Positions 6,312-12,318 of a DNA stretch of 18,818 bases are shown here, one piece after another. A program made the translations under genes and the position numbers. How positions within the stretch are numbered: the first letter of the stretch is position 1; every line of letters begins with the position of its first letter. The notes below the pieces were generated by a model. The model made no database searches and was not told the origin of the DNA. It saw only the letters and a list, made by a program, of their open reading frames with translations. The DNA comes from Chloroflexota bacterium (lineage in GTDB: Bacteria; Chloroflexota; UBA6077), in assembly GCA_021788565.1 (NCBI GenBank), contig JAJYKO010000016.1:1-18818 (forward strand), given 5' to 3'.

Positions 6312-8357
6312 GTGACCACCGATGGGCGACGCTCGGCGGCCCCGGCCGAGACGCCTGAAAAGCGATCCAGCTCCTTCCATCCAGATCTCGCCTGGCGCGA
6401 AGAGGTCACCGGTCACAAGCCCGGCGATCGCATTGTGCGGATCTCGCGGCACCGCTACTTCTGGGGATCCGCCAATGGGAGCCTGCTCCCGCGGCCTTCC
6501 GCTACGGAGCCGCGTAACGGCTGGGAGTGGGTCTGGCACCAGATCAAGCTTGTTCTTCTGGGCACCCCGCTTCCTACCTCCCGAGAGTCGCAGGAACGAC
6601 TCTCGAAGATGAAGGCACTGGCGGTTCTCTCCTCCGACGCGCTTTCCTCGGTGGCCTACGGGGGCGAGGCGGCGATGCGGGTCCTGCTGTATGCGGGCGT
6701 TGCCGCACTGGCGCTCACCCTGCCTATCTCCATCGCCATTGCCCTGCTGCTGGTCATCGTGGCAACCAGCTATCAGCAGACCATCAGGGCATATCCGTCC
6801 GGTGGTGGCTCCTATATAGTGGCCCACGAGAATCTGGGGGTGATTCCTGGCTTGGTTGCCGGAGCTGCCCTGCTGATCGGCTACGTGTTGACGGTTGCCG
6901 TCTCGATCGCCGCCGGCGTCGATGCTCTGGTCTCCGCTTTCCCTGTGTTACAGCGCTGGGACCTAGCGCTGGCCGTTGGCGCTGTGGTTCTTGTCACTGT
7001 GATGAACCTGAGGGGGGTGCGGGAGTCGGGAAGCGTGTTCATGGTCCCGACCTACGTCTTCGTATTCTCCATCTTCGGCATGATCGCCTTCGGGCTCTAT
7101 CGGCTGGCAACTGGCAACATTTCGTACCACCCCGCGGATCCCGGACCGCTCGCAGCGACGCAGCCGCTGACGTGGTTCCTCATCCTTTCAGCCTTTGCCA
7201 AGGGATGCTCGGCCATGACCGGGACCGAGGCGATAGCCAACGCGGTCCCCGCGTTCCACGCGCCCGAGCCCAGGAACGCACGGCTGACCCTGGGGATGAT
7301 GGCCGCCCTGCTGGCCACGATGTTCGTGGGTATCTCCTTCCTGGTGGTGCAGATTGGGATAGTGCCTGCCGTCGACGAGAGCAAGACCGTACTTAGTGAC
7401 CTAACCAGGACGGTAATGGGCGAGGGCTGGTACTACTACGTGGTTCAGTTCGCCACAGCCTTGATCCTGCTGCTGGCCGCCAACACCAGCTATACGGGCT
7501 TTCCATGGCTACTGAGAGTCATGGCTCGCGATAGCTACGTTCCCCGCTGGTTCGGCATGCGGGGCGATCGCCTGGTCTTCTCCACCGGCATTGCTGCCCT
7601 CGCCGTCGCGTCCATCGTTCTGCTTCTGCTGTTCGGAAGCAGCGTAGATAAGCTACTTCCCCTCTACGCCATCGGCGTGTTCACGGCCTTCACCTTGAGC
7701 CAGTCGGGCATGGTCGTGCACTGGCTCAAAGGGCGCGAGGCGAACCGTATCAGGAGCGCTACCATCAACGGCGTGGGCGCGGTAACGACCGGGGTCGCGA
7801 CGGTCGTCATAGGGATCACCAAGTTCGGCGAAGGGGCGTGGATGGTCATCGTCGTCGCCCCCGTACTGGTGGGGCTCTTCCTGGCGATCAACGGCCACTA
7901 CCGGTCCGTCGTCAAGCAGCTGAGCTTCCGCAGCGATGTGAGGTCAACCGGAACACGCCCCATGGTGTTGGTCCCCGTTGCTAGCGTTAACCTGGTCACC
8001 CAACAGGCGATGGCCTTTGCCCAGGACATCGGCGATCACGTGGTTGCTGTCCACGTTTCCGCGGACCCGGCCGAAGCGGAGGCGTTGCGCGCGGAATGGC
8101 AGAAGGCGATCGGCGATGTCCCGCTGGTGATCATAGAGTCGCCCTACCGGCTGCTGCTGCCCCCGCTGCTGGCGTACGTGGATGCACTGCGGGAGAGCCA
8201 TCCCGCCGATGGGCTGGTGGTGATGCTTCCCGAGTTCGTGCCCAAGCACTGGTGGGAGAACATCCTTCACAATCAAACGGCGCTGCGGCTGAAGGCTGCG
8301 CTCCTCTATCGCCCTGGGGTTGTGGTTGCCAGCTTCCCGTTCCACCTGGCCGAGTGA
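6312..8357 (+). CDS. kimA: KimA/KUP-type K+ transporter (APC superfamily), copy 2, diverged ion site
   Basis: 681-residue paralogue of the preceding gene along its full length, including the N-terminal HPDLAWREEVTG/PGDRIVRISRHRYF tail, the membrane core and the C-terminal domain (NILHNQTALRLKAALLYRPG). GTG 6312 is the start, with GGAGG at 6300-6304. D109 and Y116 match KimA D36 and Y43, but the position equivalent to KimA D117 is Gly190 (LLIGYVLTVAV), where copy 1 has Asp191. T194 and S198 are kept. The lost acidic residue should alter K+ or H+ coordination, so substrate or coupling may differ from copy 1. The pair arose by tandem duplication; a 38-bp stretch (4695-4732 and 6807-6844) is still identical. 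It is likely an integral inner-membrane protein, possibly forming homo- or heterodimers as KimA does through its C-terminal domain. Confidence 0.86.
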   Translation: MTTDGRRSAAPAETPEKRSSSFHPDLAWREEVTGHKPGDRIVRISRHRYFWGSANGSLLPRPSATEPRNGWEWVWHQIKLVLLGTPLPTSRESQERLSKMKALAVLSSDALSSVAYGGEAAMRVLLYAGVAALALTLPISIAIALLLVIVATSYQQTIRAYPSGGGSYIVAHENLGVIPGLVAGAALLIGYVLTVAVSIAAGVDALVSAFPVLQRWDLALAVGAVVLVTVMNLRGVRESGSVFMVPTYVFVFSIFGMIAFGLYRLATGNISYHPADPGPLAATQPLTWFLILSAFAKGCSAMTGTEAIANAVPAFHAPEPRNARLTLGMMAALLATMFVGISFLVVQIGIVPAVDESKTVLSDLTRTVMGEGWYYYVVQFATALILLLAANTSYTGFPWLLRVMARDSYVPRWFGMRGDRLVFSTGIAALAVASIVLLLLFGSSVDKLLPLYAIGVFTAFTLSQSGMVVHWLKGREANRIRSATINGVGAVTTGVATVVIGITKFGEGAWMVIVVAPVLVGLFLAINGHYRSVVKQLSFRSDVRSTGTRPMVLVPVASVNLVTQQAMAFAQDIGDHVVAVHVSADPAEAEALRAEWQKAIGDVPLVIIESPYRLLLPPLLAYVDALRESHPADGLVVMLPEFVPKHWWENILHNQTALRLKAALLYRPGVVVASFPFHLAE

Positions 8358-8391
8358 GCCATTAGCTGTTAGAAATTAGCCATAAGAAACT

Positions 8392-8421
8392 TTGACAACT
8401 CAATTGGGGAAGGCCTAGAAT
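8392..8421 (+). promoter_or_regulatory. Sigma70-type promoter of the usp gene
   Basis: A perfect TTGACA (8392-8397), an 18-nt spacer and TAGAAT (8416-8421). The predicted start is near 8428, giving a 5' leader of about 70 nt that contains the hairpin at 8458-8483. It makes the usp gene independent of the transporters upstream. Confidence 0.7.
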
Positions 8422-8457
8422 CTCGGGTCGCTTAGAAGAAAAGTTGGTACTTTTCGG

Positions 8458-8483
8458 CTCCGCGCCTCACTTTGGGCGCGGAG
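8458..8483 (+). promoter_or_regulatory. Hairpin in the 5' leader of the usp gene
   Basis: CTCCGCGCC pairs perfectly with GGCGCGGAG across an 8-nt loop. It ends 8 nt before the GAGGTGA ribosome site. There is no following T-run, so mRNA stabilisation or translational control is more likely than termination. Confidence 0.5.
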
Positions 8484-8498
8484 ACCGTTGCGAGGTGA

Positions 8499-8933
8499 AT
8501 GTTGGCAGTGACCCCCGGCAAGATACTGGTGACGGTCAGCGGTGGTGAGCTGGACGAAGAGATGGTGGATTTTGCCTGCTATCAGGCAAAGCGGTCTCGC
8601 GGAAGGCTGTATGCCGTCTACGTGATCGAGGTGAAGCGAGAATTGCCGTTGGAAGTGGACCTGCCGGCGGAAGTGGAGAAGGGCGAGGAGATTCTCCAGA
8701 ATGCAGAAGACGTGGCGCGTCGCTGGAAGCAAGAGATGGATACGGAGGTGCTGCAGGCCAGGGATGCAGGCACCGCCATCGTCGAGGAAGCTGAGAGGCG
8801 AGGTGTTGATCTGGTGATCGTCGGCCTGAGGTACAGGAAGAAGTTCGACCAGTTTTACATGGGCAGCACGGTGTCCCACGTCTTGAAGAACGCACCCTGT
8901 CGAGTTTGCGTATGCAGGGAGCCGATTCCGTAG
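8499..8933 (+). CDS. Universal stress protein (UspA family), stand-alone
   Basis: Single Usp domain of about 144 residues: N-terminal strand KILVTVSGGELDEEMVDFA, central helices with EVLQARDAGTAIVEEAERRGVDLVIVGLR, and the C-terminal GSTVSHVLKNAPCRVCVCRE. In ATP-binding Usp proteins the motif is G-2X-G-9X-G-S/T. Here the second Gly is absent (GLRYRK) while GST is present, so nucleotide binding is uncertain. GAGGTGA abuts the ATG at 8499, so initiation may instead be at TTG 8502 or GTG 8508, which have better spacing. It lies between the KimA-type transporters and the TrkA pair. The adjacent KdpD-type kinase lacks the Usp domain normally found in KdpD, so a partner role is conceivable. Confidence 0.88.
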   Translation: MLAVTPGKILVTVSGGELDEEMVDFACYQAKRSRGRLYAVYVIEVKRELPLEVDLPAEVEKGEEILQNAEDVARRWKQEMDTEVLQARDAGTAIVEEAERRGVDLVIVGLRYRKKFDQFYMGSTVSHVLKNAPCRVCVCREPIP

Positions 8934-8982
8934 TTCGTGGTGGACCGGGCTGATCGTGGCCCAGGCCTAAACCTTTCTTTTT

Positions 8983-9010
8983 TTGATGCCGGCGTTCTGG
9001 TGGGTAGAAT
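8983..9010 (+). promoter_or_regulatory. Promoter of the trkA pair
   Basis: TTGATG (8983-8988), a 16-nt spacer and TAGAAT (9005-9010), about 40 nt before the ATG at 9050. The -35 lies in a T-rich run (8977-8984) that follows a weak GGGC/GCCC stem (8947-8962), so a weak terminator for usp may overlap it. Confidence 0.6.
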
Positions 9011-9049
9011 CAGAACAATAGGGTTGGCGTCCAGGAGGTAAACTCTGCG

Positions 9050-9454
9050 ATGAGAGTTGTCTTGATGGGGTGCGGACGAGTAGGCAGCCGGCTGGCTACC
9101 ACGCTCGATGCCGAAGGCCACGAGGTGGTCGTGATCGACTACAATTCCAGGGCTTTCAGACGGCTCCCTCAGAGCTTCAAGGGAACCACGGTGTTGGGCA
9201 CAGGGATCGACGAGGACGTGCTGATACGTGGGGGAATAGAAAGGGCGGACGTGTTCGTCGCGACGACGGAGGGCGACAACCGCAATATCATGGCGGCGCA
9301 GGTGGCGCAGAAGGTGTTCAACGTGCCTACGGTTATCGCTCGAATGTACGATGTGGGCCGGGCGGAGATCTTCGAGAAGTTGGGGGTGAAGACGTACTGT
9401 CCAACCCTGATAGGCGCCCAGCTACTTCACGACATGATTCTGGGGAACAGGTAG
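9050..9454 (+). CDS. trkA: TrkA/RCK N-domain K+ regulatory protein, single domain (CeoB-like)
   Basis: 134-residue RCK_N Rossmann protein. The nucleotide-binding GCGRVG is at 7-12, and the acidic residue closing strand 2 is D30 (VVVIDYN). DVFVATTEGDNRNIMAAQVA and PTVIARMYDVGRAEIFEKLGV are typical of TrkA, whose members bind NAD(H) or ATP/ADP and gate K+ channels. There is no TrkA_C domain. AGGAGG at 9033-9038 precedes the ATG. The stop abuts the ATG of the second trkA gene, so the two are one operon, as in the mycobacterial ceoB-ceoC pair. No TrkH/KtrB membrane subunit is in the window, so the target may lie elsewhere or be the KimA-type transporters upstream. Confidence 0.92.
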   Translation: MRVVLMGCGRVGSRLATTLDAEGHEVVVIDYNSRAFRRLPQSFKGTTVLGTGIDEDVLIRGGIERADVFVATTEGDNRNIMAAQVAQKVFNVPTVIARMYDVGRAEIFEKLGVKTYCPTLIGAQLLHDMILGNR

Positions 9455-10117
9455 ATGTACATCGTCGTTGTTGGTGGCGGCAAAGTTGGGTACTACCTCA
9501 CGCGGGAGTTGCTGGAGCAGGGGCACGAGGTTCTGCTGGTCGAGAGAAAGCCGGAGCGAGTGGATCGGATCATCGAGGTGCTGGGGAACGTCGCGGTGCT
9601 GGGCGACGGTTGCGAGTTGGCGGTCCTGTCCGAGGCCGGTGCCGCGCGATCCGACGTGCTGGTCGCGGTGACCGGCGACGATGAGGACAACCTTGTCGCC
9701 TGCCAGGTCGCCAAGAACCATTTCCACGTGCCCAGGACCATCGCCCGGATAAATAATCCCGAGAACGAGGACATATTCCGCCTTCTCGGAATCGATGTTA
9801 CTGTGAGCGCGACCACAATCATGATGTCCATGATCGAGCACGAGATGCCCCGGCGCGCCCTGCTGCATCTGCTGGCCATCCAACACATGGGGGTGGAGAT
9901 CGTGGAGGCCGTGCTCCTGGCGCAGGCGCCGGGTGTTGGTAAGAGCATCTCTGACTTGAGGCTACCGGCTGACTCTTCCATCGCGGCGGTCATCCGTGAT
10001 GGCCAGTTCCTGATCCCGTCGGGGCAGCTCGCGCTTCAGGAGCGAGACGAGATCATCGCCCTCTGCAAGCCGGAGCGCGAGATGGAGCTTCGAAACGCAC
10101 TGCTGGGCCCAGCGTAG
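9455..10117 (+). CDS. trkA: TrkA-type K+ regulatory protein with RCK_N and RCK_C domains (CeoC-like)
   Basis: 220 residues. The RCK_N Rossmann fold has GGGKVG at 7-12 and an acidic strand-2 residue E30 (LLVERKPERVD). LGDGCELAVLSEAGA, DVLVAVTGDDEDNLVACQVA and IARINNPENEDIFRLLGI follow. An RCK_C domain occupies about 140-220 (VEIVEAVLL, then ERDEIIALCKPE). The ATG directly follows the TAG of the previous gene (0-nt gap) with GGGGAACAGG as ribosome site, indicating coupled synthesis and likely a heteromeric ring of short and long RCK subunits. It is probably cytosolic, binding NAD(H)/ATP and regulating a K+ transporter. Its transcript ends at the palindrome at 10119-10275. Confidence 0.93.
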   Translation: MYIVVVGGGKVGYYLTRELLEQGHEVLLVERKPERVDRIIEVLGNVAVLGDGCELAVLSEAGAARSDVLVAVTGDDEDNLVACQVAKNHFHVPRTIARINNPENEDIFRLLGIDVTVSATTIMMSMIEHEMPRRALLHLLAIQHMGVEIVEAVLLAQAPGVGKSISDLRLPADSSIAAVIRDGQFLIPSGQLALQERDEIIALCKPEREMELRNALLGPA

Positions 10118-10118
10118 G

Positions 10119-10275
10119 TAGCTGATAGCTATTAGCTATTAAGCTATTAGCAGTTAGCTATTAGGGGCGGAAAGAAGCGAGAAGCAACCCGATGCTCTGT
10201 CGCTGCTCGCTTCTTCAGTAGCCGCTTATGGCGTACAGCCAACAGCTAATAGCTAATTACTAATGGCTATTAGCT
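10119..10275. repeat. Large imperfect palindrome between convergent genes (AGCTATTAG-rich arms)
   Basis: The left arm (10120-10160), rich in AGCTATTAGC units, aligns with the reverse complement of the right arm (10236-10275) over about 40 nt with a few mismatches and one gap. Nested inside are GCGG/CCGC and AAGAAGCGAG (10171-10180) with CTCGCTTCTT (10206-10215). The AT-rich arms contrast with the GC-rich genes. It fills the whole gap between trkA (plus) and the HNH gene (minus), so it may act as a bidirectional terminator. It may also be a MITE-like dispersed repeat; a related fragment lies at 8361-8386. Confidence 0.65.
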
Positions 10276-10788
10276 TTATCCCAGGCGTTCCCACTCGGGG
10301 ACGAACTTCGACCATTCCTCGTAGCTCTGAAGGTGCTGGTAGAGGATGTAGTAGCCGTTGCTCTTGGGCTCGTACGGCTGGTGCAGCAGCTTGATGCGGC
10401 TCTCTTCCAGGGTCTTGCCACCCTTCCGGTGGTTGCAGGCCCGGCAGGCGCTGACCAGGTTTTCCCACGAGTGCTTGCCCCCGCGGTGGCGCGGAATCAC
10501 GTGGTCGATGGTCAGATCCTTGGTCTTGATCCCGCAGTACTGGCAGGTGTAGTGGTCCCTGTGGAAGATCTCTTTTCGGGAGAGCTTCACCTTGGGGTGC
10601 GGCCGCTTGATGAGGTAGACCAGCCGGATGACGGAGGGCCGGGGGAAGACTCGTGAGGGGGTCCGGATGCTGAAGGCGCTGTGCTCTAGAACTTCGGCCT
10701 TTCCCGCACCTACCAGCCCCAGAGCGCGCCTGAAATTGCACACGTTTAGTGGCTCGTAATTCTGATTCAGAACTAAGACAGCCTCCAT
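10276..10788 (-). CDS. Stand-alone HNH endonuclease family protein
   Basis: 170 residues, beginning MEAVLVLNQNYEPLNVCNFRRA, a form common in short stand-alone HNH proteins of Actinobacteria, Cyanobacteria and Chloroflexota. The HNH fold spans about 78-125: CQYC zinc knuckle, LTIDHVIPRHRGG (Asp-His catalytic pair), ENLVSACRACNHRKGGKT (Asn, second CxxC, final His). All metal and zinc ligands appear intact. The C-terminus is YYILYQHLQSYEEWSKF. The physiological substrate of this subfamily is not known to me. It has its own candidate promoter at 10832-10860 and only a weak GGGGGT ribosome site. It is convergent with trkA. Confidence 0.9.
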   Translation of the reverse strand: MEAVLVLNQNYEPLNVCNFRRALGLVGAGKAEVLEHSAFSIRTPSRVFPRPSVIRLVYLIKRPHPKVKLSRKEIFHRDHYTCQYCGIKTKDLTIDHVIPRHRGGKHSWENLVSACRACNHRKGGKTLEESRIKLLHQPYEPKSNGYYILYQHLQSYEEWSKFVPEWERLG

Positions 10789-10831
10789 AGCCGTTTACCC
10801 CCGGCACTGAGTCAACTTCCCGCCCTGGGTT

Positions 10832-10860
10832 ATCTTAACATGCACCTAGGCACCCTTCAA
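10832..10860 (-). promoter_or_regulatory. Candidate promoter of the HNH gene
   Basis: On the minus strand TTGAAG (10860-10855), a 17-nt spacer, then TAAGAT (10837-10832), each matching 4 of 6 consensus positions, about 44 nt upstream of the HNH ATG. Confidence 0.45.
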
Positions 10861-10884
10861 TCAATCAGCGAGCCGGGGCAAGGA

Positions 10885-12318
10885 CTATCCCCTTGCCCTC
10901 TCCCCTCGTCTCCCGGTCTCCCCGTTCCCGCGTCCCTTGGACGTCGTCGGCTGGGCTTTGCGCTGGGGGGTGGCTCGGTAGGAAGGCGCTGAGATGGGGC
11001 AGAGAGTGCTAACCTTCAGGTCGGCCAGCCGCGAGGCCAGCCTCTCATCCAGTTCGTCCAGTGCCAGGTTGGTTGTGATCACCGTGGGCAGCCGATGGTT
11101 GTAGCGATGGTTGATCAGCTGATAAAGCTTCTCCTCGGCCCAGGGAGTGCTGCTGTGGGCACCCAGGTCGTCCAGGATCAGTAGCGGTGCGGTCCGAATC
11201 GTCTCGAACAGCTCATCGTAGGGAATCTTGCTGTCCGGGCCATAGGCGGAGCGGAGATGATCCAGCAGGTCCGGGACTACGACGAAGTAGACCGGCTTGC
11301 CCCGCGCGATCAACCGGTTTGCTACCGCCGCTGCCAGGTGCGTCTTGCCACAGCCCGTGGGCCCCAAGAGCACCAACCAGAGATGAGGCTCCTCCGCGAA
11401 CTCCCTGGACAGCTTGTATGCTTTCTCCAGGCTGTCCATGGCCTTCTCGTCCACGGCCTGCCCTCGCCGGTCGAATCCCTCGAAGGTCATTCCCTTAAGA
11501 AGTTCCGGCAGTTCGGCGCTGAGCGATTCCTGGGCCGCCGTGAGCCGTTCTTCGACCACACACACCACGCTCAGGGCCGGGTCTGTCATTCGCGAGCGAA
11601 GCCGCTCCTCGATCTCGGCGATGGATCGGTTGGAGGTGATCACAGTGGGGAACCTTGCGTTATAGCGGTGGTTGAAGATCTGGTAAAGCTTCTCCTGGGC
11701 CCACGGTGTCGCGCTCTGAGTGCCCAGATCGTCGAGGATCAGTAGCGGAGCGGCCTTCACATTCTCGAACAGTTCGTCGTAGGGAACCTCGCTGGAGGGA
11801 CTGAACGAAGAGCGGAGGTGATCCAGGAGGTCCGGCACCACTACGAAGAGCACCTGCTGCCCGGCAGCGATTCGCTCGTTGGCGATGGCCGCGGACAGGT
11901 GGGTCTTGCCGCAACCGCTGGGGCCGAGCAGCACGAGCCACCCCTCCGGAGAGCGGGCGTAGTCGCGGCAGATGTTGTACGCTTTGTGGAACCGCTCGCG
12001 GGCCTGAGGGTCGGAGCTTCGGCCCTGGTTCAACAGACTGTCGAAGGTGAGGCGCACCAGGGGGCCCAGGTTGCTGAGGCGCTCCAGCTTGTCCTTTCGC
12101 TCTCGAGTCAGACTATCGGTTCGGCAGCGACACAGTACGAGCTTGCCGAAGTCCGGATGGCCCGGGGGCAGATCCACCCGCAAGAAGCCCGCCCCCTTGC
12201 AGATGGGGCATACGGTCTCCTCGGGCTCGCCGCTATCGGTTGAGGAGGTGGGCGTACTTCCCTCCGAGGTATTTCGAAGGGGACCCAGATCCCTTAGTAC
12301 GTCGCCTAGCCGTTCCAT
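10885..12318 (-). CDS. DnaC/IstB-type helicase-loader ATPase with two tandem AAA+ domains
   Basis: 477 residues from ATG 12318 (MERLGDVLRDLG), preceded by a purine-rich GGGGAGAGGGGAGG. N-terminal CxxC (C37, C40) and CxC (C63, C65) form a zinc-binding module. Domain 1: LTFDSL lead-in at about 90, Walker A GPSGCGKT (132-139), Walker B LLILDD (192-197), VITSN, and RLRSR arginine finger region (239-243). Domain 2 repeats all of it: MTFEGFDRRGQ, GPTGCGKT (319-326), LLILDD (379-384), VITTN, RLASR (426-430). The repeat period is 187 residues. DnaC/DnaI loaders normally have one AAA+ domain in about 250-300 residues. It is presumably the loader for the DnaB helicase encoded upstream. It overlaps the dnaD end by 86 nt. 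The last 20 or so residues (GRGNGETGRRGERARG) come from a G-rich repeat. Confidence 0.88.
   Translation of the reverse strand: MERLGDVLRDLGPLRNTSEGSTPTSSTDSGEPEETVCPICKGAGFLRVDLPPGHPDFGKLVLCRCRTDSLTRERKDKLERLSNLGPLVRLTFDSLLNQGRSSDPQARERFHKAYNICRDYARSPEGWLVLLGPSGCGKTHLSAAIANERIAAGQQVLFVVVPDLLDHLRSSFSPSSEVPYDELFENVKAAPLLILDDLGTQSATPWAQEKLYQIFNHRYNARFPTVITSNRSIAEIEERLRSRMTDPALSVVCVVEERLTAAQESLSAELPELLKGMTFEGFDRRGQAVDEKAMDSLEKAYKLSREFAEEPHLWLVLLGPTGCGKTHLAAAVANRLIARGKPVYFVVVPDLLDHLRSAYGPDSKIPYDELFETIRTAPLLILDDLGAHSSTPWAEEKLYQLINHRYNHRLPTVITTNLALDELDERLASRLADLKVSTLCPISAPSYRATPQRKAQPTTSKGRGNGETGRRGERARG
10888..10937 (-). repeat. G-rich repeat forming the C-terminal tail of the loader gene
   Basis: On the minus strand the segment is a run of GGGAACGGGGAGACCGGGAG-like units, encoding NGETGRRGERARG. 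Such purine-rich GGGGAGAC-type runs are typical of intergenic dispersed repeats, here read as the end of a protein. Confidence 0.5.

Noticed and set aside
6527..7396. 289-codon open frame within kimA copy 2
   Set aside because: Low-complexity composition and overlap with a conserved membrane protein; shadow frame.
4197..8357. Amino-acid permeases
   Set aside because: The superfamily fits, but signature segments and the C-terminal domain follow KimA (KUP-type K+ importer) closely, and the context is K+ regulation.
10119..10275. CRISPR array, because of repeated AGCTATTAG units
   Set aside because: The units are short, irregular and without spacers, and the arrangement is an inverted repeat.
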